A stretch of 64,000 bases of DNA, from positions 364,322 to 428,321 of the forward strand of contig NZ_KE383999.1 of assembly GCF_000423305.1 (NCBI RefSeq), read 5' to 3'. Below, one piece after another: positions 1-9,107 of the stretch. Position 1 is the stretch's first letter, and each line of letters starts with the position of its first letter. The position numbers were made by a program, and so were the translations under genes. Below the pieces are notes generated by a model. It ran no database searches and was not told where the DNA came from. It saw only the letters and a program-made list of their open reading frames with translations. Source of the DNA: Legionella moravica DSM 19234 (GTDB taxonomy: Bacteria > Pseudomonadota > Gammaproteobacteria > Legionellales > Legionellaceae).

Positions 1-3000
1 GTTGAAAATACACTCCGGCATTAACTCCACCTGCCGAGGCAATTGCCGAACAGTGTTGATCCAGGCTCTGTTGTCACAGGTTATCAACCGCCTTACATCA
101 TCAGGCCTGCTTAAAACGAAACAAATCAGTTTAGTGGCAAAATGGGGCAATGATTTGATAGCCTCAATGAACTGGTAATTGTCTGCGATCAGTCGTTTGA
201 ACCGTTCAGGGCAATTTAGACCATAATCAAACAACCTGTCCGCTGATTTAGGTAATTGGGTGATGGCTTTGATCCATTGATAGCCTGCACCCTGTAAACG
301 ATTCCAGGCATCCTGATTACTCAAAAGCCTGTCAATCAACCTGACTTCATGAGCAGGAAACGCCCTGGCCATATTGATCAAGGAATCGAGGCTGCCATGC
401 ACTGTCCGTTCATAAGCTTCTGGACTGTTCCAGACTCGTTCAAACAGTTGTTCGCGTTGTTCAGAATAGTGTCTGATTGTTTTAAGCAGGGCATTCCCAT
501 CTGGCGACATGAGACGATTGAAATCGTCAGGGTTACGCCAGACCTGCTCAAAAAGCCATTGTGAATGTTCCGGAAACTGTTGGGCGGCGCTCAGAAAGGT
601 ATTTTTGTCGCGCATTACCACACGCTTAAATTCTACCGGGCTATTGCAAAGACGTATGAATATCTCATTCGCAACATCTGGAACATGGTCTGCTATGCTG
701 CGCAGGGTATGAATATCCTGAATGACCAATCGTGCGAACTCCCGCTCGCTGTTTAATATATATCGCATCACGCAATGCTTATAATTGCGAGCCTGCCTGA
801 CTATCTGGATCAAGATATAATGACTGCTCACCAGACGCCTGAAATTGTCCGGATCATCCAGCAGGCGTTGAACCAGTAGTTCTTCATGCTGTGGAAACTG
901 GTTGACAGTACCAAGCCAGGTATTGGCATCCTGCATCACCAGGTGCCGGAAATCTTCCTCGCTGTTCAAAACATACTCGATCAATCGATTTGATTGCGAT
1001 GGCAGTTTTCTGGCGGTAAGGACCAATAGATAATGCGTATCCACCAGTCGTCTGAATGTGTCCGGCTGTTGCAACAGCTGATCCACCAGATCGTCAGCAA
1101 ATTCAGGCAATTGAATGGCCGTATTGATCCAGGTTTCATGACTGTGCATCACCAGGCGTTGAAAATCTCTGGGGTTTTGTTCAACCTCTCTGAACAGTGG
1201 TTCCGCATGCTCCTTAAAGTACAGGATTGTCTTGAGCCAGTTGCTGTTTCGAGATTTTAACAAGTTATTAAAAACGGGAAGGTTGCCTCGAAGTCCTTTA
1301 TACAGTTTATCCGCCTGCTCCGGAAACGTCTCGACAGTCCTGAAAAAGGCACAGCTGCTGTTGGCTATCAGTCGGTAAAAATCGTCCGCATTGATCCAAA
1401 CTTGTTCAAACAGCTGTTCGGCATATTGCGGAAACAGACCGACGATGTCGAGCCAGATGTGATTATCTCTCAACACCAGCCGCCTGAAATCAGCGTAGTT
1501 ATCACAAAGTGAGGTGTATATATTTTCTTTGAGAAGCGGAAATGCCTTAACCAGTCTTATCAGATGCTCAGAGGATTTAATCATTCGTGTCAAATTCACA
1601 TTATCAGCACATAAGCATTCAATGAGATGATTTATACACACTTGTTCAAATACAGTAGACTCGTCAAATGCGTCAGGCTTGATCCTGATTGCACCTGAGA
1701 AAACCTGGTTATGATAAATGCTGTCCTCCAGAGCCTGTTTATCAAAATGAGTCAATAACTCACGTTTATCGGAGGCAATCAGCCAGGATAGAAACAGCTT
1801 ACGAAACGATTCATCATGCCATGGCAGTTTGCCTGCCAGCGCTAATTGCAGAGAAAGATCGTGCGACAGAAACAATAAAAACGCAACCCGAACGTCCTGG
1901 GCGAGCGTTTCTAAACCGTTTTGAGATAAATGGGCGATTTGGACAAGAAAACGATGTGTCAGGTTACCATTGATCAGGATCCTAATTTCTTCCTGCGGTA
2001 TATCATTTTTTTGCAGAATGGATTGAATACTGTTTTTAATGGCAGCGTTTAATGCTTTCCGCTCTGATTGAATACGCCTTATCCTCGATAACTCAAGGCG
2101 TTCCGTTTGGTCGTCCTGCTGTATCAGCCAGAAGAGCAAATGATAACAGAGTGCCCGGGCATTGCTGGCATCAAAACCGCCTTCATTTTTTATCCACTGC
2201 TGGTATTTGGCCGCCTCTTTCGCTTCTTGAAAGACGTTGTTGATCACCTCGGCCAAAACATCAGTGAAAGACGGTTGAGCGCTATTGGTTATGATATCAA
2301 TGAGGCTTGCCTGTTGTTCATGCGACAAGTCTTCTGATATTTCTTTCTGGAAGACTGGCAATATGCGTCTATGCATGGCAGGAGGCAGTTGCCTTCCCTC
2401 GACCAGATTAAATACGACTCTCCAGCCAGAGGAAGACATATTGTGACGCTTATCAGCTATCTTCAGAATCAGACTGAGCATCTGTCTGTCACTGCCGTCA
2501 TAGCCATTCAACAATTCACTAAACGACAAACTGGATTGATAGGCCTTTTTTAAATAATCTGACACCGGTGTCAGAAAATCACCGCCGTTAGATGACGCAC
2601 TTAGTATATGGTTCTGGCGATACTGTTCAATACGGTCCAACAGGGTTTGAATGCGTTGCTGATTTTTGGCTCTGGCCGATTCTAATGCCTGGATTCGATT
2701 GGCTTCCTGATAATACAAGGTATAAAGGCATTTAGCCTTCTGGCGGATGCTGAGATGAGACAAATCATTCACCTCTGCCAGATGAGTCAACAGGTCAAAC
2801 ACATGCACACCGCATGACCAGTTATCGCTTTGATGTGGAAACGGGAATGCAACAGACTGGAAGCTGTCACTGGTTTCCAGACACAACATCTCCTGCAGTC
2901 GCTGCTTTGCTTCCGCGGTTATTGAGGCATCACCATTCGAGTCATAAAGAGCAACCGCATGAGCGGCCTCGCCTAAGGTAATCCATACGGCAATCTGATG

Positions 3001-4284
3001 ATGGCTGGATGACTGAAATGAAAAAGCAACATGAAGGTAACCATCCTCTCGCAATGAGTCTAATGAGAATACAGCCTTTTCGCCTGACATCATCTCGATA
3101 CCGGGAACATAAACCGATTGTTTCGATTCAAGTGCTGCCTGCAAGGCCAATTGCACCTGGTGTTGGGTGAAGCCACCCTCGGCATTCTGGCAGATTTCCT
3201 GCAATTCCAGTTCAAAGCGAAGATCATTGATCACTGCCTGCAATCCTCCCAATTGCCGCATGTGTGCATTCCAGAGCCTTTCTTCATGATGCTGCAAATC
3301 AGCAAGGGCATCCATCAGATCAGACCTGGATGCCGCCTCAATAACGAGCCTGACGCCTGCCGGGTCACGCGAGACAAGAATACCTGGTATCCCGTCAAAC
3401 AAACAAAACAACCTCTCTGCGCTTTCGACTGGCAGTCGTTCCCTGCTATACAACAAACAGTTGCTATGAGGAATGACATCAAGATGCACTTCAAGACGAC
3501 CGCCCTCTTTGTTGACAATTCTGGTAGTAGATTCCCTATGCTCTGGAATAAACTTTACGATAGGTAAATCAATGCCCTGCAGGGTTTTTACGACTGAAAT
3601 AACACGTTGTTTATCGATTTGTTGATGCTCGTCTATATAAGCATGAATCAGTTGATCCAGCATCAGTAATTGCTCTTTCCTGTATTCAACATACCAGTGT
3701 GGATTAACCGACATCGCAATTTGTTTCAATTGTTCAGGCAGATTATCACGCACGTGATACTCCACACGGTTGCTATCCTCGGCCGCTTGACAGTTATCCG
3801 GACTGGCATAATCTGTAAACAAATGCGACCCCTGTTCGGCACAATAGCTCAGAAAAAAATAACTGTATTGAGCACATCCCTGGTTGTGGCTCCGAGTCTG
3901 CAACTCATCCGTTGACAGAATAATTCTGGCGTCAGGAAAAAAGGCCCTGAGACAGGCTAGGGCCGGAGGTACCGGGGAATACCTCATACCTAAACCCTGG
4001 GGATCAAACATATACACATGGACCTGGTTATTCACCACCCGCATATAGATAGCAATGCAGTGAACGAGCGGCCTGAATAAAATCAATGCCTCGGCGCCCT
4101 CATCCTGCAGATGAAGTTTTGGCAACAAAGCAGCCAAATCCTCTGATCCAGCAAGCATAAACGATTGCGTATTATGATTGCGTAAGTCATGCAACACGAG
4201 CAACGCAAGTGCCTCATGATTTAATTGAACATTATTATTGAACTGGTTTTCAGATAAATTGAGCAAGTCGATATGATTTGGCAT
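1..4284 (-). CDS. Giant protein with CE-clan cysteine peptidase motifs and C-terminal helical repeats (partial, runs off left edge)
   Basis: Reading the minus strand from ATG at 4284 down to base 1 gives 1,428 codons with no stop; I checked every triplet. The 3' end lies outside the window. A weak peptidase-like motif set lies near the N-terminus (His75, Asp94, Gln129, Cys137). A better one follows at His429, Asp448 in a YDS motif, Gln485 and Cys491 in a CG pair, with the Gln six residues before the Cys as in Ulp1/C48 peptidases. From about residue 915 on, a 36-residue helical repeat (FP..AE.LFE.V..NPDDF type) recurs about 14 times. ATG is preceded by AGGAACAAC. No signal peptide is visible. 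An effector that cleaves or modifies ubiquitin-like proteins is an inference. The gene is divergent from the ankyrin gene at 4588. Confidence 0.85.
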   Translation of the reverse strand, partial: MPNHIDLLNLSENQFNNNVQLNHEALALLVLHDLRNHNTQSFMLAGSEDLAALLPKLHLQDEGAEALILFRPLVHCIAIYMRVVNNQVHVYMFDPQGLGMRYSPVPPALACLRAFFPDARIILSTDELQTRSHNQGCAQYSYFFLSYCAEQGSHLFTDYASPDNCQAAEDSNRVEYHVRDNLPEQLKQIAMSVNPHWYVEYRKEQLLMLDQLIHAYIDEHQQIDKQRVISVVKTLQGIDLPIVKFIPEHRESTTRIVNKEGGRLEVHLDVIPHSNCLLYSRERLPVESAERLFCLFDGIPGILVSRDPAGVRLVIEAASRSDLMDALADLQHHEERLWNAHMRQLGGLQAVINDLRFELELQEICQNAEGGFTQHQVQLALQAALESKQSVYVPGIEMMSGEKAVFSLDSLREDGYLHVAFSFQSSSHHQIAVWITLGEAAHAVALYDSNGDASITAEAKQRLQEMLCLETSDSFQSVAFPFPHQSDNWSCGVHVFDLLTHLAEVNDLSHLSIRQKAKCLYTLYYQEANRIQALESARAKNQQRIQTLLDRIEQYRQNHILSASSNGGDFLTPVSDYLKKAYQSSLSFSELLNGYDGSDRQMLSLILKIADKRHNMSSSGWRVVFNLVEGRQLPPAMHRRILPVFQKEISEDLSHEQQASLIDIITNSAQPSFTDVLAEVINNVFQEAKEAAKYQQWIKNEGGFDASNARALCYHLLFWLIQQDDQTERLELSRIRRIQSERKALNAAIKNSIQSILQKNDIPQEEIRILINGNLTHRFLVQIAHLSQNGLETLAQDVRVAFLLFLSHDLSLQLALAGKLPWHDESFRKLFLSWLIASDKRELLTHFDKQALEDSIYHNQVFSGAIRIKPDAFDESTVFEQVCINHLIECLCADNVNLTRMIKSSEHLIRLVKAFPLLKENIYTSLCDNYADFRRLVLRDNHIWLDIVGLFPQYAEQLFEQVWINADDFYRLIANSSCAFFRTVETFPEQADKLYKGLRGNLPVFNNLLKSRNSNWLKTILYFKEHAEPLFREVEQNPRDFQRLVMHSHETWINTAIQLPEFADDLVDQLLQQPDTFRRLVDTHYLLVLTARKLPSQSNRLIEYVLNSEEDFRHLVMQDANTWLGTVNQFPQHEELLVQRLLDDPDNFRRLVSSHYILIQIVRQARNYKHCVMRYILNSEREFARLVIQDIHTLRSIADHVPDVANEIFIRLCNSPVEFKRVVMRDKNTFLSAAQQFPEHSQWLFEQVWRNPDDFNRLMSPDGNALLKTIRHYSEQREQLFERVWNSPEAYERTVHGSLDSLINMARAFPAHEVRLIDRLLSNQDAWNRLQGAGYQWIKAITQLPKSADRLFDYGLNCPERFKRLIADNYQFIEAIKSLPHFATKLICFVLSRPDDVRRLITCDNRAWINTVRQLPRQVELMPECIFN

Positions 4285-4587
4285 GTTGTTCCTCAATAAT
4301 TTTTTTGTGAGCTCAGGTGCTAAACCTGCGAACAAAATTAATGTCTTTAATTAAAACCAATAGATTATATATTGAGCAGCACAAGGGTGGTTACCGTATA
4401 AAATACGGTACTAGATAACATCTATTTTGAAGTAGTCTTCTTTAATCGTTTTCATAATCCGGATAAATGCATGCGTGGTTCAATCAATTTCGCAGTGACA
4501 GCGCTCTGGGTTATATGTTTTAAAACGGCTCTCTCATGCTGGTTTTATGCGATAAGCGTTTAACCAGCATCTTTTATAAGGAATATA
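4285..4587. other. Intergenic region between two divergent accessory genes
   Basis: This AT-rich stretch of 303 bases must carry the promoters of both the giant minus-strand gene and the plus-strand ankyrin gene. A TTTAATTAAA palindrome lies near 4340. I could not assign -35/-10 boxes or a PmrA/CpxR box with confidence. An AAGGA ribosome binding site lies just before the ankyrin ATG. Confidence 0.5.
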
Positions 4588-6486
4588 ATGCCTACCAATC
4601 AACTTAAAAAACTTATTATGGACACCTCTCGAGATAACCAGCTTCCAGCGGAAGAACGGGCGAAGGAATTAATGGATGAAGGTGCCAATGCCAACGAATG
4701 TTTATTGATCGCAGCCTCCTATCATCGTATCGAATTTATAAGATGGCTGATTGTATACGGAAAAGCTGATGTTAATTTCACAGGTGAATACAATCGAACC
4801 CCTTTAATTAAAGCAACATCGGAAGCATGGCATTATCAATATGACCCAGGTTGTATACGGCTGTTGCTCGACCATGGCGCAAACCCGGATTTGTATACTG
4901 AGGATGGTCAATCACCCTTGTTAGTAACAGATAATCTTGAACTGATAAAACTGCTGCTGGAATATCGTGCCGATCCTGATCATCAGGATTCCGAGAAGAT
5001 GACCTGTTTAATGAAGAATGTTGGTAATCCCCTGATTGTCGAATGTCTGTTACAGCACGGGGCAAAACCGGATTTACAGAACAGCGAAGGTCAGACTGCA
5101 TTGATGCTGGCTATTGAGATTGAACAACTTGACACGATTTCCTTGTTGCTTACTCATAACAGTTCAATCGATATCTGCGATAAGGATAATCAAACTGCGC
5201 CTCACTATGCGCTGCGACGTTGTCGGGGAAATATTTTTACCATGCTTTGTAATTACGCTCCAGGCATTGAAGGGCGCTATGAGATGGAAATGCTTCCCTT
5301 GCTATATCATGAACGTTTCAATAAACCTCTGCCGAAAGATATTAATGAAATTAAAAACCACAGGTCCCCGCTTATAAAAGCCGTCGAAGCTGATGACTGC
5401 CCACTTGTTGAAAAACTTATTCGTGCTGGGGCAGATGTGAATCTGAGAACAAACTGTAGAACAGCTGCCATAGATTATGTCAAAAGTGCGGAAATACTGC
5501 GGCTGTTGTTTCAACACAATGCACAGATTACCATCCCTTCCGCATCTTCTTCCTCCGTGAATTACAGAAATCCGATAATTACAATCATTGGCCGGAAAAA
5601 TCGTTCCTTGTTAGAAGAATACTTGAAAAACGATCAAGCCAAGGCAATTATAAACAAAAGCTCTTATTCCATGCATACCTCTGGATCTACCCCCTTAGCG
5701 ACGGCTCTTGAGCTGGCCAGTACTTATCCTGATAACCAGGACTACGTAGAGTTTGTTCGCCTGCTCCTTGAGGCAGGAGCAGATCCTCTTCAAAAAACGG
5801 ATGGACGCTCGATTTTTTTAACCCCCTGCTCTCCAGAGCTGAAGGAGTTGATGACTCAGGCTCTGGAGTCACGTTTGAACAAAACCATCGAGGATCATAA
5901 TCTGGATAAGTTCAGGATGATGCTTGTAAATACTGATTATTTAGAAAAAAGTTTCATACTGTTGGATACATATAAAGATTCGCTCATACCTTATGACGGG
6001 ACATCGCAAAATCAACAGGCCTATCAAGTCTGGATGAACTCGCAGATCTTCATTTATCAGGCATTTTATTGTATTCACGAACATGCTGTATCCAAAGGAT
6101 GGGCATGTAATTTGATCATCTACAATGAATATCAGTCAAAGGCATGCCATTTTTTTAGAAGCCATATTATTCAGAGCCTATCAAATCTAATTCCAGTACC
6201 ATTGACCGATGAGTGGGTTCTGGCATCAGGGATAATCCTAAAGATGATACAGAACAGACAAATAACTGTAATACCTGAAGCTCGGATTCGTGAACAGAAG
6301 CTAAGCGCCGAGCGTGAACAGCTGCTGTTACATATTATAAAAACATTGAACCAGAGTCTTAATGAACTGTCACAACTTAAAATTACGGGATACCAAACGC
6401 AGGATGCCTGGAATATCGTTAAAGAATACATTGAACATATTCTCCCCGAACCAGAGCATGACAGCCCGGGCATGTCCATGAGCTGA
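4588..6486 (+). CDS. Ankyrin-repeat protein, candidate Dot/Icm effector
   Basis: The product is 632 aa, with ATG preceded by AAGGA at good spacing. Ankyrin repeats are plain between about residues 30 and 310: several units of the form TPL..A, LLL.HGANPD, GQTALMLAI, and a further one near residue 395 (LLLEAGADP). The last 200 residues carry no recognised domain and look helical. There is no signal peptide or membrane span. Ankyrin proteins of this size in Legionella are often type IV secreted, so an effector role is an inference from family and context. It sits between the giant divergent gene and a region of broken genes, which suggests accessory DNA. I do not recognise it as one of the named Ank/LegA proteins. 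Confidence 0.85.
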   Translation: MPTNQLKKLIMDTSRDNQLPAEERAKELMDEGANANECLLIAASYHRIEFIRWLIVYGKADVNFTGEYNRTPLIKATSEAWHYQYDPGCIRLLLDHGANPDLYTEDGQSPLLVTDNLELIKLLLEYRADPDHQDSEKMTCLMKNVGNPLIVECLLQHGAKPDLQNSEGQTALMLAIEIEQLDTISLLLTHNSSIDICDKDNQTAPHYALRRCRGNIFTMLCNYAPGIEGRYEMEMLPLLYHERFNKPLPKDINEIKNHRSPLIKAVEADDCPLVEKLIRAGADVNLRTNCRTAAIDYVKSAEILRLLFQHNAQITIPSASSSSVNYRNPIITIIGRKNRSLLEEYLKNDQAKAIINKSSYSMHTSGSTPLATALELASTYPDNQDYVEFVRLLLEAGADPLQKTDGRSIFLTPCSPELKELMTQALESRLNKTIEDHNLDKFRMMLVNTDYLEKSFILLDTYKDSLIPYDGTSQNQQAYQVWMNSQIFIYQAFYCIHEHAVSKGWACNLIIYNEYQSKACHFFRSHIIQSLSNLIPVPLTDEWVLASGIILKMIQNRQITVIPEARIREQKLSAEREQLLLHIIKTLNQSLNELSQLKITGYQTQDAWNIVKEYIEHILPEPEHDSPGMSMS

Positions 6487-6938
6487 AGTAAACGCATGTC
6501 GGGCACTTAGCTCGACATGTTCTAGCATCCGCCCGATACAGCATCACCTGATCTCGCATCAAACAATCTCAGATTAACAAATTTAGAATAACGCAGGCAA
6601 GGCGAGTCAGATCTATCTGTTGATTAAGCCACAAAATCTTCCTTTTGCAAGGGATCAATCAACACTCTATCGAGCTCTAAATCCACCGTCATATTTTTAT
6701 TACGAACCGTAATAGAAGGCCGGCCGGGATTCTGACGAAAAGGACCGTTTGTTGTATAATTTCAGCTCAATCAAGACTGAGTCAATATAATGGATTGGTT
6801 AAATATCCGTTTTGCCGTGTATCAAAAAAACGCTCTTTTTACGTTCGAGAACAAGTAATTTAAGACACACATGTTATGTCTAATTTTAGAATTAATCAGA
6901 CTTATCAGATATTATTGGGTCAGGCTTATCCCCTACTC
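6487..6938. other. Gene-free stretch with a possible gene remnant
   Basis: No intact gene is seen. On the minus strand a 46-codon open frame without a plausible start ends at a TAA at 6624-6626 and reads through about 6764. Its residues (NPGRPSITVRNKN, LDRVLIDPLQKEDFVA) look like the C-terminus of a real protein, but I cannot name the family. The rest is AT-rich. Confidence 0.35.
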
Positions 6939-7256
6939 TTAATGAACTTCGTTTACTGTATGTTTTATTCCTTCTGCTTCTTGTAAAGCATGAATTACTG
7001 AAAATAATGATTGGGCTGTTGGATTTCCCCTTGCACTAAACATTCGCTGCAAGCTTTTACTATTTTAATCAACCTTTTTTGCTAAAGATTCAAATAGTAT
7101 TGAAGCATTTATATAATCTTTTAATAAAGATTTAGCCACATCAATTTCATCTGCTAATAATGAATTTACAGCTTCTGTTAATAACGCTTTTCTAAATTCA
7201 GAATCTTTTTGAGCTCGATCACGAATTGTATTTTTAAAATCTCTTGTTAAGGCCAT
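6939..7256 (-). pseudogene. HigA-like antitoxin interrupted by an in-frame stop
   Basis: The first 63 codons from ATG at 7256 encode the N-terminal part of the antitoxin family found with Gp49/RelE-like toxins (AL..AVN.LL....DVAKSLLKDYINA). A TAA at 7065-7067 stops it. Reading on in the same frame gives a further 41 residues (SLQRMFSARGNPTAQSLFSV region) that match the expected C-terminal helix-turn-helix end of this family, up to a TAA at 6939. A single AAA to TAA change would explain the break. The DNA-binding half is therefore lost unless the stop is read through. It follows the toxin remnant by 4 bases, the usual toxin-then-antitoxin order of this family. Confidence 0.75.
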
Positions 7257-7260
7257 AATT

Positions 7261-7476
7261 TTACCCTCGCTTTTTTGCTAATTTATACTCTTGCCAATAA
7301 AATTTGGCCATTTTGATGTCAGTGTCCTGATGCTTTTTAGAGCCGCCACCAACTAGAATTACTAACTCCTCACCGTCTTGACCAAAATAAATACGGTATC
7401 CAGGGCCAAAATCAATTTTATATTCATAAACCCCATTACCCAGAGATTTAACATTTGAATAATTTCCTAATTCCAC
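7261..7476 (-). pseudogene. RelE/Gp49-like toxin, N-terminally truncated
   Basis: The 71 residues match the C-terminal two thirds of the phage-derived Gp49-like addiction killer family (VELGNYSNVKSLGNGVYE, FGPGYRIYFG, LVGGGSKKHQDTDI). These toxins normally run to about 100 aa; roughly the first 30 residues are missing. The frame opens with GTG at 7476 directly after a TGA, and upstream sequence belongs to another reading frame. The core RelE fold strands are partly retained but the protein is probably inactive as a ribonuclease. The adjoining antitoxin is also damaged, so the pair looks dead. Confidence 0.7.
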
Positions 7477-7707
7477 TCACAGCGTAATACATTTCAGAAA
7501 ATACAAAATCTCTAACAGGATTTTCTGAAATTATACTCTTAAGGAAGTCAATTTTAGATGGTTTAACAGTTGCTTCTAATTTAAAGCCTGCAGTATTTCA
7601 ATACCTAAAGAATTTCGTTTAAATGTAGATTTACAAATTGCCTCTTCAATTTCAGGGTTTAATTCGGCTATAGATTTATATGCGATCTGTTCTTTAATTT
7701 TAGTCAT
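7477..7707 (-). pseudogene. Frameshifted small gene fused to the toxin remnant
   Basis: From ATG at 7707 a frame runs 43 codons (start MTKIKEQIAYKSIAEL) to a TAG. Shifting by one base near the CTGCAGG at about 7591 gives a continuation of about 35 codons (region KIDFLKSIISENP) that runs to the junction with the toxin remnant. I do not recognise the family. The simplest reading is a short gene that lost its end, and a toxin that lost its start, in one deletion, with a separate one-base frameshift. Confidence 0.4.
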
Positions 7708-7839
7708 AAATAAGTCCATTTATTAACTTTAAATACTAAAATTTTAGTTGAAAAAAATATAAACCACAAAATCTTTAAAATTTCAAGAGTGTCTAAAGAC
7801 ATGTAGGGTCAGGGCTTGGACTGTGCTAATTTAACTTAT

Positions 7840-8040
7840 GGTAATTCCCCCGAAAATTCTACTTTTGACATCAGTTATTTTTCGGGAGATTACCAAGCTA
7901 TTTCCTTCAGATGAGTCTGCAAAAAAGGTAGTTTATCTTGTTATAATCTACGCCTCTAAAAAATGGACAATGCCCATTAGAAATTGGAGACCCGCTCTTA
8001 ATCGATTCAAAGAGCGGTTGAGTGAGTTTGTTGAACACAT
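7840..8040 (+). pseudogene. IS256-family transposase C-terminal remnant
   Basis: The translation contains LFPSDESAKKVVYL followed by ASKKWTMPIRNWRPALNRF, the highly conserved C-terminal signature of IS256/Mutator transposases. The preceding residues that should contain the NAIESLN region and the catalytic DDE residues are absent. Only about 55 residues of homology remain. After about 8040 the frame drifts into sequence antisense to the next gene. It is an inactive relic; no terminal inverted repeats were found. Confidence 0.75.
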
Positions 8041-8112
8041 GTCAGTTACACAGAATTATTTACAGGCTCTGTCATTAATCCCTATGGCCATGGTCGAACC
8101 TGGTTCGTTACC

Positions 8113-8646
8113 TCATGGAGTCATGCGTGAGCTGATAATGTGTTCTTGCGATTCAGTGGGTGAACATAAGGAGTCCAATTTTTCTTCAAGAGCAGGATCA
8201 TCTCGCTTACTAAGCGATGTGTCTGCTGTTCTTAAAATACCTTTCACCACATTAATAAATACGTCATTATCCTTACATTCGTTACATTTTTTTACATAAT
8301 CAATAATGCCTAATTCATAATACTGACTTCTGTTTGCATCTACTTGCATCACAAAATCCAGATATGTGTCACTATCTTTATGAGGGTCAGTTTTATAGCG
8401 TTGATACCAAGCCTCTGCCTCTTTCTCAAGATAACCAATCACAGAAGCTTGGTAATTTAATTTTAATTTTAGATCATATTCTTCACCTTTAAGTTCACGT
8501 TCATGAATTCTATTTAACCCAAGAAGTGCTCTGCCTAAATACTGATCTGTGGTTGTTACATGCGGAGCAAAAACTGGTTCTCTAAATTGTTCGCCGAATG
8601 AAGCGGCCACTAAGGACATAAAATGATCTCGGTCTTTAATTGGCAT
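8113..8646 (-). CDS. Hypothetical protein, 177 aa
   Basis: The ATG at 8646 has a strong AAGGAG ribosome binding site seven bases upstream, so the frame is probably real. The protein is soluble and predicted mostly helical, rich in charged residues, with two closely spaced cysteines (CNEC) near residue 118. No signal peptide, membrane span or familiar motif is visible. It lies beside the IS256 relic in the damaged region and ends close to it. I do not recognise a family; an accessory or phage-derived gene is possible. Confidence 0.65.
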   Translation of the reverse strand: MPIKDRDHFMSLVAASFGEQFREPVFAPHVTTTDQYLGRALLGLNRIHERELKGEEYDLKLKLNYQASVIGYLEKEAEAWYQRYKTDPHKDSDTYLDFVMQVDANRSQYYELGIIDYVKKCNECKDNDVFINVVKGILRTADTSLSKRDDPALEEKLDSLCSPTESQEHIISSRMTP

Positions 8647-9107
8647 ACATTACTCCTTTTTATGAAAAAATAAAAATTATATGAGTAATTATAAGCCACT
8701 TTGTGCATTTGTTTGTCTAATCCTGTTAGCAAATAAATTTAATACTATAAATACTTGGGCGAACCGCTAACGTGTTGTTGAATCGGCAGATAGTTGGTGT
8801 TATGGATCTCGTTGGAAATGTTAATAATCGTTACTGTAATCCTACTAAGTTAGGATTTAAATCGGTTGTTTTTATATTTTTAATATTAATCCTATTATAA
8901 CTATGGATTATTAAAAAATTAAATAGTCATTATATAAAACATGCATTAATACTTAATTTCCACTCAATTTTACTCGTCTATTGTCAATTATACTTGTTCG
9001 CAACAAGAGTAAATTGATCTATTAAACGTCATTGCATTCATTCGAATGCCTTCGGTACATGGTATACAATTTTACATCAAAAAACCGAATTTGAGCATTT
9101 AAACTCG
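8647..9107. other. AT-rich intergenic region
   Basis: I see no gene here in either strand. It is very AT-rich, especially around 8850-9000, and holds the promoter of the minus-strand 177-aa gene. No clear repeat or terminator was found. Confidence 0.5.

Noticed and set aside
349..3915. Many short plus-strand frames in the first 4 kb
   Set aside because: They lie opposite the single long minus-strand gene and show no start signals or family motifs.
7838..8299. The whole 153-aa plus-strand frame as an intact gene
   Set aside because: Only the IS256-like stretch to about 8040 is meaningful; the rest is antisense to the 177-aa gene.
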